64,000 bases of DNA from Macrothele yani (GCA_039090855.1 CM076997.1:161354709-161418708); one strand, 5' to 3'. Counted from the first letter of the stretch, positions 10,390-22,314 are shown. Numbers and translations are program-made. Notes: a model not told the origin generated them from the letters alone.

Positions 10390-12240
10390 AGAAAATAAGA
10401 CAGCTTGCAACCTTACGATCGGAGCCTACTATAGCAGTGATTACAGCCGACAAAACATCACAAATTATTGTTATAAATAAATCTGACAACATCGAAAAAA
10501 TGCATGATGCAATCTCAGAAATCCCACACATCGTTGTATCTAAAGACCCAACACAAGGAATTATTTCTTCGTTGAGACAACTAAAGAAATGTAATTATTT
10601 CCCTTCTTGCTTTGATCACTCACTTTGACCTCCACCGAGACCTCGAGTTCCCAGCATTTTTGGGGAGTTAAAGCTGCATAAATCGGGGCTTCCACTTAGC
10701 CCACTTCTCTCGGGCAACTCGAGCCCGACGAGGTCATTAGAAACTGCACTCTCAAAATACTTAGCTCCTCTTACTCAAGGATCCGCGTTCTCTGTTAGGA
10801 ATTCAATTCAAGTAATTGAAAAGCTAAAATCAATTCAACACCATGGAGGCTCTTTCATTCTTGCCTCACTTGACGTCGTGGCATCATATCCAAATGGGCC
10901 CACTGAGCTAACTCATGAAATTATCGAATCACGTCTTCTTGACTCCTGTCTCCCACCAGCCGAGATCTCTGCAATTATGAGTGCTCTTTACCTTATTAAA
11001 AATCGTTCATATTTCCAGTTTCAGATTATTTTTTACCAAGAGACAGATGTAACTGCGATGGGCTCCCCGCTTTCGGCCACCCTGGCGGAAATCTTCAGGC
11101 AGCATCTCGAAGAAAAATTTCTGAATGATAATCCCTTAAAATCCCTATTATACTTTCGTTATGTGGACGATATTCTGCTTATTTGGCCATACTCAGTTGA
11201 AGAATTAAATATATTTGCCAATCAATTCTCTTCACAGACCTCGTCCATAAACTTCTCTATTGAAATTGTACAAAATTATAAACTACCTTTTTTTGGATAT
11301 ACTTATATCACGCTCATCACTTAATAATAACTTCATAACATTCTGCTTATTTGGCCATACTCAGTTGAAGAATTAAATATATTTGCCAATCAATTCTCTT
11401 CACAGACCTCGTCCATAAACTTCTCTATTGAAATTGTACAAAATTATAAACTACCTTTTTTTGGATATACTTATATCACGCTCATCACTTAATAATAACT
11501 TCATAACATTTTCTGTCTACAGGTAACAGACTGCTATACAAACTATGATTCCTTATGACTCAGCTCACCCGCCTAAACAAAAACTTGTCTCTTTACGCTT
11601 TCTTCTGAGAAGAGCCTATATTCACTACCTGACCGTCCAACTCGTATTGAGGAGATCCATTGGATAACTGGGCTTGCTAAAGCATTTGGATACCCTACGT
11701 ACTGGATCAAGATAACTCATACACGTGTCAGGACCACATTGGGCTCTTCGCTGCAATGTAATAATGGTCACCCTAAAAGATACGCGGGTTCAATAGATTA
11801 TATTCCAGCTCTCACTAACCCATCAGAAACATCTGTCACCGTTTCTCCTTGGATTTCGGCGCCAAATCTCGCAATATGCTAACCATGCTCCGAAATGATC
11901 GAGAAAGAACCCCGAAAGAGCAAAATGGGGTATCTACAGCATTCCCTTACTTGATGGAACGGGCCAGGATTCTTCTTGTTTTATCAAATCTTCAGCTCGC
12001 AGTCTTGCCTGCAGAGTCCGGGAACACAAATACAACATCTAGGCAGGGCTTCAAAATACTGCCTTGGCGCGAACTGTCAACGATGGAACTTTCTACCCGG
12101 ATTGGGACCATGCAAGAATCCTAGTAACGCCAAGATCCCGTTCAATGCTGTTATTGACTGAAAGTCAATTTATTAGTAAAGCCTGTAACAAATGTTTTAA
12201 TTACTACATACCATGTGATTTACTAACTGTATGGAAAAAT
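10390..12240 (+). pseudogene. PLE reverse transcriptase plus GIY-YIG endonuclease, 5'-truncated
   Basis: Fragments of one PLE polyprotein appear in order across frames. ITADKTSQIIVINKSDNIEK at about 10440-10500 and DPTQGIISSLRQLKK match the PLE N-terminal RT region. GELKLHKSGLPLSPLLSGN near 10658-10717 and LDVVASYPNGP near 10875-10905 are RT palm and fingers blocks. TAMGSPLSATLAEIF near 11050-11095 is followed by YFRYVDDILLIW near 11150-11185, the catalytic YVDD box. After an exact 168-bp duplication and several frameshifts, GIYSIPLLDGTG then REHKYNI near 11925-12045 mark the GIY-YIG nuclease. The first third of a usual PLE protein is missing. It would copy its RNA into cut chromosomal DNA. 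Inactive because of stops and frameshifts. Confidence 0.85.
11172..11507 (+). repeat. Exact 168-bp tandem duplication inside the RT
   Basis: 11172-11339 and 11340-11507 look identical base for base by eye. The unit begins just after the YVDD codons and ends within the RT thumb. It is 56 codons long, so it keeps frame, but each copy contains the same stop. Confidence 0.9.
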
Positions 12241-12304
12241 ATTATATAATCACCCAGAGAAGACTGGACAAAACGGGGTAGCTCTACTTTTAACATAGTT
12301 GACG

Positions 12305-12325
12305 TAACACACACACACACACATA
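12305..12325. repeat. (AC)n microsatellite
   Basis: About nine CA units within the PLE 3' region. Confidence 0.85.
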
Positions 12326-12568
12326 CTATGTTTATCCATACTACCCTGGTTTCTATAAATTGAAGCACTGGATGTTCACCTTACATCCGAAGATGGGCCT
12401 AAAGTGACCCGAAAGTACTAATGTGTATGTTTAGATTAAACTAATGAATTGAAAGTTTTACGGCTTTTAATTTTATTGGTTCCTTGATTTTCTTATTCAT
12501 TTGTTCGTACAGAGACGGTGTCCTTTATTCTAATTTATCAAGAATGCACGAGTGAGTGGTTTTATATT

Positions 12569-12712
12569 GTGAGGCATGGATGTTGTTTTTGTCGTACGGC
12601 GCTGGCTATCACCCATCCCTGGAACCAGTGGCCCTAAATTAGGGACGAGCGACTGCTTATAGCCTACTGAGTTGCTTACGGTGGTCGTTAAACCTCCAAT
12701 CACACAAACAAA
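12569..12712 (+). repeat. S1 SINE, body half
   Basis: It resumes the SINE cut at 10312. GTGAGGCATGGATGTTG leads into TCCCTGGAACCAGTGGCCC, TAAATTAGGGACGAGCGACT, TTATAGCC and ACGGTGGTCGTTAAACC. This is the cleanest copy of the S1 body in the window. Confidence 0.85.
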
Positions 12713-15700
12713 GCTCAATCCAATGAGGAGATATGTCATGCAAAAGAATACTCCCACCAGAAACCATTACTTAGCAGTGCTCTCTAGTAGAAGTGGGATA
12801 ATTTGTCCCAAGTGCTCCTAAACCATGTAATACCAAGCATCACACACCAGTGTCAAACATGTACTGGGGTGCAGGGTAACTGAGGACATCGCCTTGTAGT
12901 CTGTTTACGGAGTGTTGAGGAAAGAGAGTCACTGGAGTCCGGTGAGCATCTATCTCTTTGTAATTTTGTTCTGTTCGATCTCTCTTGAATATTACTCACG
13001 TTTTTTTATGCTCATGCGCTTCATTTAAGTGTTGCTCTTACCACTAATATCACTTGCATCAGGAAAACATTTTTATCCTTTTTAACTGTTAAAAATGTAC
13101 CTCGTTCTTAAGATTATGAATATTCCAGTGATGATATAACTTTACTGAGGAGTTCGTATTATTTCTGGCGTTGAAGAATTGGATATTCTAGATACGCTGT
13201 AAAGAAATTAAGAGGCTATGGTCATACTTCTATTTAAAAGCAGTTTGTTTTCTGCTAAAATTCAAATCTCTAGTATGTAGATTTTTGTCTAACAGTCTAC
13301 TGTAAGTCCATTTACGTCATAATGCATTTTTCCTGAAATTCTTCATGGTTGCCATCAACAAATTGCGTCCGGTATTCATTTTATATAATGTTTTTTCTTG
13401 AATATTAGATATTGCAGCTGTTTTAATAAGTATCCCTAAACAAGCTTTCTTTCACAAATATTTGTTTAATTCAGATACACAATAATCGAGGAGCATGAAA
13501 TACACAAAATTAATGAACCTTAGTATAGCATCCGTTGATTTTTATTGGTGTAAAAACAAGCTGGCATTGCCGAACTTTTGCTCACCAAGGGGTGGCTTTT
13601 CCAAGGCTGATTGATACTAACCGATACGGAGGGGACCTAACAGTGAACGTTAAAGTTTGAAATTATTTACATGCTTCGAATTAACTTCAAATTGTGCAAA
13701 ACATGGGAAATGTGCACGTGGACAAACGTCAACAAACAATGCAAAACAATATTTAGGAAATCTGACCATTTGGAGAGCAGGTCGCGTGAGACGGCATCGT
13801 TGCGTGCGTATGCTGTTGTGAGTATTTCAATCGTCTTTCTGATGGCAGTCTAAATTTGGGTAGTGTATGGTGCCAAGCGTTTGTATTCTGTCCACTGCGT
13901 TGTTAGCGTATTTTAGACAGACTTCTCTTGCAAGGGCTGTGTAAAGGGATTCCTTTTGAGTATTTTTGTGTTCCGTCAGGCTATTTCAGCGGGATGGAGA
14001 AAACACCTGCCTTCTGGTCAGTGCCGATTTCTCTCTTGGAGGAAAGGATACTCATAAGTAAGGGAGTTACAGGGGTGTCAATACCAAGGCCTGGTTTCTT
14101 TGAGGTGTTTCTTGCAAAACATGTGAAGCCTGGGATGTACGGCAGAGATCCGATGAAGTTGCACTCAGGCGTGAAATTGAAAACACCATGTAGCTTTAAA
14201 CGGTTTTGTCTTAGAAGTAGGATTTCATATCCAGGAATCAGGTCTACTAAAAGTAAGGAAATTAATTAAAACGTCTCGCACGAAGATTTTGTTTTATCGG
14301 AATCAATGACATTTACCTAGTTCTATCAGGAAGGTACTGAAATTTTGATTTTAAAGTAACTGACGAAATGAGTCCTAAATGATCGCCAACTATCCACGAA
14401 AATCCAACATTTTCGTAACACATTCAGTAAAAAATCGTTTGTTTTTAGTAAATTATCAGCCATCCTCTCGCAGTTAAAGCTAGAAGAATATCCATATCTA
14501 ATTTATCATATCCTGGTCTATTTAACTAAGAACGAGGCAAAAAAAGATTTTCGATCTCGGAAAAGAAGCATTAGCATTAGTGAAGCATTACGAGTCGTAG
14601 AAGCATTAGTGCCTTAGATAACCTGGCAATCTGTAATAATGGAAGTGCAATTCTTCTTTTTTGGCTATGTTGATTTTATATATAGGCCACTCAGTAAGCT
14701 CAATTTCAAAAGACTCTTCCTACAGTATGGTGTTTGTATAATTAAGATGAGAAAGAAGCACACATTAGCTGCAGACCGTGTAGGATATGATTAAAAATGT
14801 ATGGCTAAAACTTCAGAAAAAAATGAAAGCTATATCTCCCATGAAAGGAACCAAATTTATATAATCTAATTTATTTCTTTGTTAGAAAGACGCTGTTTAT
14901 ATCGGATCCTGGAATCTGAATGATTGAGAGTAAGAAGGAAAAGAATGACATTGTGGATGTCAACTTCTAGTCCTAGGTATCGTGGGATATCTGATTCAAT
15001 TATGTGTATAAATGTAAGGATAGATGCGAAAAGCAACTCCCAATTTCCAGTTCGTTTCCGGAATTTACTCCAGTAACTGGAAGAATGAAATCGTAGCAGA
15101 GAAAAATCTTTAAAAATACTTATTTACTCTAATGTATCTAAACCCAATTAATGGTTAAGTGAAGGGCCTACAATAGAAAAACGAGCAAAACCCTAGCCTT
15201 CCTGAGACAATTAAAGTGCGTAATCCTAGCAAGTGGATAAATGAAGGAATAGTAAAGAAGACAAAATAAACCATTAACTGTTCTTGTAAACTGTGTAATC
15301 ATGGTTATTGTATCAGTTAAAGGCCGAGGTGTGGGGCCAAGACAAGTCTTCAGGTATGGTGGAGATCTAATATCATTAATAGGATTAATAAGTAATTTGA
15401 GGCTAAAACGTGTTAGTAATCCAAATACAACGAAAATACCTGATAACCAGAATCTTCCAACTAAATATAGAAACTGAAACAGGTATTGAGTACAAAATCG
15501 ACTACGAAAGCGCCTTTTTTTAAAGAGTTAGTTTTTGTGGGTTTAGAAGAGTAGTTACTTTCGACCAATACCTACCCTCAAATTTTGTTGAGCATTCTGC
15601 TATGAGACTAGACGGATTCACTCTTATTCAATTTCCACCCTACTTCTGTCTTGATTTAGAATGTTGCTATAGGACTCACGAAAACAGCGTTCAACTAATT

Positions 15701-16231
15701 TTTATTTCAAAGCGCTTTCATTTTCCTGATCTTATGGAATTAGTGGAAGTCAACCTTAGTTTTTACAGTTGCTCACAAAACACACCACATCTCATCCAAG
15801 TTTTCTTCTTCTCTTCTTTATGATGATTATTTGAGGAACATATTCGAAGGGTTAGCTTAACAATCCGACAAGCTCTGACTTATTTCTAGGACCCAACAGT
15901 AATCCTTCTTTTCTTCTTCTCCGAAAGGGAGAAAGCAAATCATAATGTATCGCAGGATGATTTCCGGTGTGATGTCGCATTGCCTTAGCCATAACAAAGT
16001 AAATTGGATAAATGTAGACCTAATAACTTCAGTAAATGAAAAGTAATTAGCATTCCTGAAATTATTATAGCACACAAAAGAACTAAAATGGGCAAACATA
16101 ACCAAAGGTATCTGGCAAGGATGGGTCCTATTGACAGATCATAATCTCCAAGCTCTTACGACAACACTCGAAACCATAGATAACAGAACGTATGAAACTA
16201 AAATCTCTGATAATTTACTGAATAAGGTATG
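12713..16231. other. 3.5 kb with no recognised gene or repeat
   Basis: AT-rich. Open frames at 13671-13853, 13928-14269, 15602-15823 and 15857-16105 have no domain I can name. The reverse strand under 13928-14269 contains a GVFSIPL stretch that faintly recalls a GIY-YIG start, but the rest of the motif is not there. This is the longest stretch without a recognised element in the first half. Confidence 0.4.
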
Positions 16232-16233
16232 TA

Positions 16234-17323
16234 TTAGATGAACAAATAAGTTTTAAAGCGTTCTTTTTTGTGTGACATATACCGCTGATTTACATATCCG
16301 ACATTCCCCCGCGTTGTTGTCATGTGACCGTAACTGGTCCAGAGTATAAAACGTGACACAGAAGTTTGGCGAACAGCCAAACGCACTTGCACATCGGTGG
16401 GTGAAAATGGCAAGCGACACTGCATTCGTCAGGAATTTTATCAAAGAAAAAGTGCTGCAAAAGCCTGTGCATCGATCTGTTCTACTTTATGGTGGAATAT
16501 TGTATCGAAAAGCAGGTGTGAGTTTTGGTTTACACGGTTTAAAGCAGGTAATTTTTATGTTAGAGATCGAGAACGTAGCGGTGACCCGCAGAAGGTTGCA
16601 CACGAGGAACTGCAAGCATTTCTGGATGAAGATTCTTCTCAAACCCAAAATAAACTAGCTGAACAACATGGATAACTCAAAAAAACATTTTCAATCGTTT
16701 ACGCGCAATGGGAAAGATTCAGAAGGAAGGAAAATGGGTGCCACATGATCTGAGCCAGAGGAAACAGGATGAGCGTATCATGAAGTGTTTGAATCTGTTA
16801 ATAAGCAACACAAAAATCTTTCCTGTGGGAAATCGTTACGGGTGATGAAAAGGTCATACATTTACTGATGATCGCTACGAGCAACAATTACTGCGATTGA
16901 ACCACGAAATCAGTCGGAAATGTCCATTCATAGGCAAATGATTGCTTCCTGTGAAATTGCTGCATGGCAACGCCTGGCCGCATGTCGCGAAATCGGTTGA
17001 CGCTTGGCTGGGAAGTTTTGGAGCATCCGGCGTATAGTCCTGGCATATAGTCCCGGCATAGCCTCTTTAGACTATAATTTGCTCCGATCGATACAACATG
17101 GTTTGTCTGCTGTACGGTTCCGGACATGTGACGAAGTGCGAAAATGGGTTGACAACTTCATCGCGTCAAACGACGAAGTATTCTTCATCGCTGGAATCCG
17201 TCAGCCGCCCGACCGATGGCGGAAGGTGATAGATAATGACGGCGCATTCTTGATTCGTAAAGGTATTGCTGTTTTCTCTCAAATTATATCTTGCGTTGCC
17301 TTAAAACTTATTTATACACCTAA
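16234..17323 (+). mobile_element. Deleted mariner-like element with TIRs
   Basis: The left end is TTAGATGAACAAATAAGTTT; the reverse complement of the right end is TTAGGTGTATAAATAAGTTT. TA flanks both sides (16232-16233 and 17324-17325). Length is 1,090 bp against about 1.3 kb for intact mariners, matching the loss seen inside the transposase. Confidence 0.9.
16400..17268 (+). pseudogene. Mariner-type (DD34D) transposase, internally deleted
   Basis: The N-terminus shows the mariner start pattern: FYQRKSAAKA and then WFTRFKAGNF, followed by DEDSSQTQNKLAEQHG near 16625-16674. The next mariner block, KIQKEGKWVPHDLS, follows across a frameshift near 16710-16755. TGDEKVI near 16842-16860 is the first catalytic Asp box (usually TGDEKW). 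After it the protein jumps to a YEQQLLRLN block at 16875, skipping the stretch that in mariners holds the WWD-type region. The second Asp box (HDNARPH) is not recognisable. LDYNLLRSIQHGLSAVRF near 17067-17120 and VRKWVDNFIAS near 17140 are the mariner C-terminal landmarks, with YSPDL degraded. Stops and frameshifts make it non-functional. Confidence 0.85.
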
Positions 17324-17325
17324 TA

Positions 17326-19277
17326 AATAATGCAGTTCCAACGTTACCTCAAAGGAAGATCTTCAAACTTTTGTACAGCAGGTAGAGAAGAAAAGAAGGA
17401 ACATAGATCTTACAAATGATTAAAGGAAAACATAAACTATATGCGTTATTAGGGAGAAAGTGACGGTAAAAGCCAAGTTAAGAGGAAAATATAAAGCAAG
17501 TTAACAGTTTCAGATTTTTAGGCAGACATTGTTTCCTCGAAAATAACGAAAGAAAACAAAAACTCGAAAATGGAACTGGTCAGACAAATGGAAATTTGAA
17601 ACTGATAGAAATAAGTATTGCGTGAAAGGAATTTAGAAGGCAGCTTCATATTTAGCAGCATAAGCATGTATTATTGTTTACATGAAAGAGAGAGGTTCTA
17701 AAGGAAAAGGCGTTGGAAAGGTTGGATGCATTAATGTGCAGGCAGTGTTGCATTCAGAGAGTTTTTTTCGGGGGAGCAAATACAAATATCGAGGGGAATA
17801 AAACTTGTTGACTGATTATATACATTTAATCGCAATTTTGTTATATATATATATATATATACTGCAGAGCAAAGCTGAAAACAAAGGAAAAACTTTGAAT
17901 TTAAAACGAAAGTTGCAAAATATATATATATATATATATAGACATTTTAAATACAGTACAAAAATTTTGTTATATCGAAATGCTGATTCCAAGAAATTTA
18001 CATATACAAGAGATTAAAAATGTTATACCTTTGCTTCAATTCAGTAATGGACTACAGATTTCACCATGGAGTGGTGTAAAATATTAAGGACGCTGGTAAA
18101 GGTAAGGCTGTGCTGGAGAAATTCCCCCCCCCCCCCTCGCCTTACTACAATCGTTTTTCTGATTATTATGGAATCATTACAGTGTTACGTGAAAACGTAT
18201 TGTGTAAGCCATTCCCATGCCATTTGGTTTCAGCCTCTTAAGATTATTTAGAGTAGCAAATAGTAGTAACAAATCCAAAAAATAACTAACCGTTTCGATG
18301 CCAGCTTGAGGTGCCTCGATTTTATGTATTTATTTATTTATTTATTATTTGTGACAGAGTGTAAATCAGCACCGCCAAAAAAAAAAAAAAAAAAGACTTA
18401 TTGTGGGAACAATTTTTAATAATTTGCTATTGTTCAAAATTAGGCAACAAATATTTTGTTGTATTGGAAGCCCTAACGTCACGTTAGCTACACCGAGACT
18501 TAACCGTATACATGGAAAGTCGGCATCCAGAAGACTGAAATAAAACTGAATGCCAGCTTCCAAAATATGGTGATGTATTGGAGTGCAAATACCTCTACTG
18601 TGTGGAATTAGGTTTTTATTGTGGTAGTCCGAGTTGTCAGTGCTTCAAAAATTGCCCCATCAGCAAGGACTGTTTAATGGCTTGATGAAGGATGATAGAA
18701 ATTTCAGATTGAATTTCATGTGGATGTTTTTTTTATTATTATAATATTTCCCTCATTTTCTTAATTTTTTAAATTAATTTCTCTAAATATTAATTTATGA
18801 ACGACCACAATTAAGCTAAATATAACGGGAGTTCGCACAAAAAGCCTACGGGGGGCATTCATAGAATTTCGGGGGAGGGGGATAAGCACCCGCGAGAAGA
18901 TGCCTGTATACATTACTGTGTGCAGGCCATGAAGAGAACGATTAGGATTAGTCGGGTCAGCAAGATAACGACGGAAGCAATGTTTGTGTGTTCAAAACGG
19001 ATGAACAATTTATAAAGATTTCCCAAATACGAAAAATGACATAGTGTGAACATATCCCTAGAAGTGAAAAAAGTTCAGTTTTCCAACTAATTACAGAAGG
19101 AGAAATGGAAGAGTTGGGGTGACACCAAAGCGGTGAAGAAAAAAAGCATGGATGATGTGTAAGAGTGAACAGAACTGACTGTATAGGTCAAATAATTCGA
19201 GAAGAAAAAGACAGAGTTATGACATTAGTTTGCTGTCAACTTTGATAACAGAGACAATACATCAGGAACATGACAAT
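17326..19277. other. No gene; low-complexity tracts
   Basis: AT-rich sequence holding two (AT)n runs at 17837-17861 and 17919-17940, a C run at 18124-18137, a TTTA-type run at 18325-18347 and an A run at 18377-18394. No coding unit or family repeat is recognised. Confidence 0.5.
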
Positions 19278-19380
19278 ACAAAGGAAAAGATCGAAATATA
19301 AAGGAAAAGATCGAAATATAAAGGAAAAGATCGAAATATAAAGGAAAAGATCGATCGAAATACAAAGGAAAAGATCGAAA
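19278..19380. repeat. 20-bp tandem repeat, about 5 copies
   Basis: The unit AAGGAAAAGATCGAAATATA is repeated with few changes. The fourth unit has an extra GATC. High copy identity suggests recent expansion. Confidence 0.9.
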
Positions 19381-19611
19381 TTCTCAGTTGCCACCAGCCT
19401 TATGAACGCCTTAAGTGTATGATAAAGTACTAAAGCGATAGAATGCGTGGAAATCGGTAAGGAATTCTCAAGTAAATGCGTCTTTCTGTAAAGCAAACAT
19501 TTTAATTGAAAAAGTAGTGAACACAGTAGTTAAGAAAGCTTACAGTGCGTTTAGGTTATGTATTTCACCACGAGGGAAAGATTTGAATTATTATTATTAA
19601 CAACTAGCCTA

Positions 19612-20388
19612 TAGACCGTCCTAGGACGGGGTGAAATTTTTAATTTAAGCAGATTCAAAACAAATCAAATAGACGCCGGATTTCTGTAAGGAAATATAGG
19701 AAAAATTTATATAGTGAGAATTCTTTCATGTTAGAATTAAAAATTGTATGCTATTTATTTCTGTTTTTTCAAAAGTCGCGTTAAACGAATTTTCTCCGGC
19801 ACATTTGTTATTCCGTTCACGGCTTGTTTTAGACTTAATTCTTCAATGGTTAGTTTGAAACTTCATATCGAAGCTTTTTCTACAAATAATGCGACATCTG
19901 GGGTTGCAATTCGGAACTATCTATCGACTTGTGCTATTGAGGCGACATCTGCTTTTAGACGCAATTTTGCTCACTTCGGCATCTCCAGATTTCAGTTTTT
20001 ATTGTAGGTTAGAGAGTTTAGATACATCGATATTTTGCAAAATGTATAATATAATCAGAACTAAACTCGGAAAGTTAGCTAAATTAAAAAAGTAAAAATT
20101 AATTAAAGCGTACAAATTAAATATTTGAATTGTGCTAAATTAAATTAATATATTAACGCACTTTGCTATGATATTAAGATTTCAATTCGAATTTCGTAGA
20201 TCGGATAAATAGAACTCGTGTCATTGATAATCCAATGTTTTTAAATTAGCGCGCGATCACCTTGACATCTAAAAGTGATCGCATGTTTTTATATAGAAAG
20301 CAATCACTTTGACATCTCGAGAGCACACACGAATTGATCGATACGTGATGGCGCACAATGCGGACGTTGCTATGACGTCAAGCGTCCC

Positions 20389-20487
<99 letters not shown>

Positions 20488-20520
20488 TCAGGGTGTTTAT
20501 ATGTATAATATCCCCTGGAA
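19612..20520 (+). repeat. R19 repeat family, copy 1
   Basis: It starts at the palindrome CCGTCCTAGGACGG, then GACGCCGGATTTCTGTAAGG, ATGCTATTTATTTC, TTCTCCGGCACA, GCGACATCTG (twice), AGATTTCAGTTTTTA, AAACTCGGAAAGTTAG and TCATTGATAATCCAATG. It continues through a long (AG)n tract to GTGTTTATATGTATAATA. The same landmarks occur in order at 25.47-26.06 kb and, reversed, at 38.98-39.96 kb. No conserved protein is seen. It may be a non-autonomous element; the class is unknown to me. Confidence 0.75.
20389..20485. repeat. (AG)n microsatellite, about 97 bp
   Basis: Nearly uninterrupted AG with a single GATAG break. It sits inside R19 copy 1. The matching place in copy 3 (about 39002-39019) has only about 16 bp of CT. 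Open frames across it on both strands are artefacts of the dinucleotide. Confidence 0.95.
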
Positions 20521-21029
20521 GAAATGTTGCACTCTTGTGCTGCTTGGGTTCTACTCATGTGAAAGACAATATAAATGCAATCGTTTTCATGACCCTGATT
20601 TTCGCCTTTCCTAGTAATGATGATCGTAAATTAGGAACGAGCTGCCTCCACCGAACTGTTGATGTTCATGGTCAACTCTGGGCACATACACACCCAAGAA
20701 AGCAGTCGTTGCTTATATTCACTATTGTATAAAAAATCAATGTTTTCGATAGCTTGGAACATACTGCGTTTTTCGAAAAAAAACATACTAGAATGAATTC
20801 GAAAAGTAATCCCTCTTCTTTTTTTCACTTTTAAGAAGACTCCTTCAAGCCAGGAATATCGGCATAGCAATTCCGAAGATGCATGGGCGGTTTTAATTTC
20901 CGTTTTCTCGTCTTTTTGTCTTAAAATCTTTTATCTGGGAAAGTTTTATGTCTTTTCACGTCCCTTCTATGGCACACGTAACCTTCATAAAAGTGAAGCA
21001 TGCAGCAAAAAATGTCAAGAAATAAAACA
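20521..21029. other. No gene recognised
   Basis: Mixed sequence. The minus frame at 20631-20870 (79 codons) has no identifiable domain. Confidence 0.4.
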
Positions 21030-21480
21030 AGTTAGAGATATCGCCGAGGTACATAAGGCAGAGAGAGTAAATGCGAGAAGTTATTTCCTTCATCAATCTC
21101 CGCTAGATATGAAGAATTTCCCGGACAATTAGGATCCGCTGCCGTCTTTTGCTCATTTCTGGAGAAAAGAGGGAAAGGCAATAAACAGGGGGCTCGTCGC
21201 CGTGATTTTTCTGATGACGAATGGAGTTTTAAATGCATGAGACATGACATTAAGACCGGACCAGATGTCCCAGTAATGAGGCAATTTTTCTGGCCTCCAC
21301 CGCTGCCGTCATCGATTGAGAGAGAGGGGGAGTTACCATAGATACGTCGAACTGGAACCGTTGCGACTTCTCGTCTCAGCCTTCCGCTCCCTCGGTAACA
21401 TGCCTCCAAGACTCTGATGCTGTTTACTTCATCTTCTCTCCTCAACCTTCAGGCAACTTTCTTTACGTGCTTCTCGTCTT
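21030..21480. other. Repeat-free, GC-richer block
   Basis: More balanced in base composition than its surroundings and free of any repeat family found elsewhere in the window. A minus frame of 137 codons (21032-21445) spans it, but I recognise no domain and there is no clear splice or promoter context. It could be a conserved non-coding element, a host exon or single-copy spacer. Confidence 0.35.
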
Positions 21481-21892
21481 ATAAAAGATTTTGCGCGACA
21501 AGAACTGATCCTTAGTTTAAAAGAATTTTTTCTCTCTCTTTCCGTTTTCATTGTTGTGAAAGTATGAGGAAGAGCTTAACAAGCTCGTTTCTTTCTACTT
21601 GGTTAAGAGGGCGTCCTTGTTACCGCCAGGAATGGATCAAACACTAAAGAAAGCGCTAAGTAATGAAAACCTTTTTCTAAATCACTGAACTTTAGTTCAC
21701 CCAAAAATGAGTGAAATAAATAAAGATTTTCGAGAAAGTTATCTATTAACTTTTTTGCTATCTCATTGAACTGTACCCTTTATGTTCAGAAAAACAGCTG
21801 AAAATCGCTGAGACCACCTTTTTCATAAAACATTAAAACTTTGTATTTAAGGTCGTCAGCAGTGCAAAAAAATAACAAGTGACATTTTTTTA
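21481..21892. other. No gene or repeat recognised
   Basis: AT-rich spacer before the S1 SINE. Confidence 0.5.
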
Positions 21893-22112
21893 TTGGAGGT
21901 TTAACGACCACCGTGAGCAACTCAATGGGCTATAAGCAGTCGCCCGTCCCTAATTTAAGGCCACTGGTTCCAGGGAAGGGAGAGAGCCAGTGCTGTAAGA
22001 CAAACACATCATCCATGCCTCACAGGGATTCAAACTCCGATCCCTTTCGGACGAATGATCAGAAGCCATCGCTTGGATCACTGCGCCATGGGGGAGGGCA
22101 AGTGACATGTGA
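21893..22112 (-). repeat. tRNA-headed SINE (family S1), complete
   Basis: Reverse strand: a tRNA-like head with the A-box region GCGCAGTGATCCAAGC and B-box AGTTTGAATCCCTGTGAGG. Then GCATGGATGATGTG, CCCTGGAACCAGTGGCC, TTAGGGACGGGCGACTGC, TTATAGCCCATTGAGTTGC and ACGGTGGTCGTTAAACC. It is the longest and best preserved S1 copy. Confidence 0.85.
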
Positions 22113-22314
22113 AATAAAATTAGCAAACTTTCCGAAAAGGAAAATATCAGTGTAAAGTGGAGTTCACATCAACGGTGGATTTTTCCACATTGCACATTCG
22201 CAGGACTGCAGAACTTTAGGGGCAGAAAGATTTTAGTAATTTTAAAAGCAGGTCACATAGATACATAAATCAAATATTGTGACAGCCAAATCCATGTGTA
22301 TTTCAAAACGTCAA

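Larger units (their letters stand above)
10313..12568 (+). mobile_element. Penelope-like element inserted in a SINE
   Basis: A 2,256-bp insertion flanked by GTGAGGCATGGAT on both sides, read as a 13-bp target duplication. The first about 70 bp match the reverse complement of about 12470-12543 closely; both read TTCATTTG(C/T)TCGTA(T/C)AGAGACG in one orientation. Inverted or direct terminal repeats and variable target duplications are known for Penelope-like elements. The inside encodes the PLE reverse transcriptase and GIY-YIG endonuclease in decayed form. The 3' segment near 12385-12420 (ATCCGAAGATGGGCC...CCGAAAGTACTAATG) resembles the stem-forming 3' end common in PLEs. Confidence 0.85.

Noticed and set aside
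13928..14269. GIY-YIG nuclease on the minus strand (GVFSIPL)
   Set aside because: The YIG half, the conserved Arg and the EH motif are absent.
17760..18890. G-rich GGGGGAG edges as ends of a DNA element
   Set aside because: The two G-rich patches are in the same orientation, not inverted, and nothing else matches.
20309..20614. Arg/Glu-repeat protein
   Set aside because: It is the (AG)n tract of R19 read in frame.
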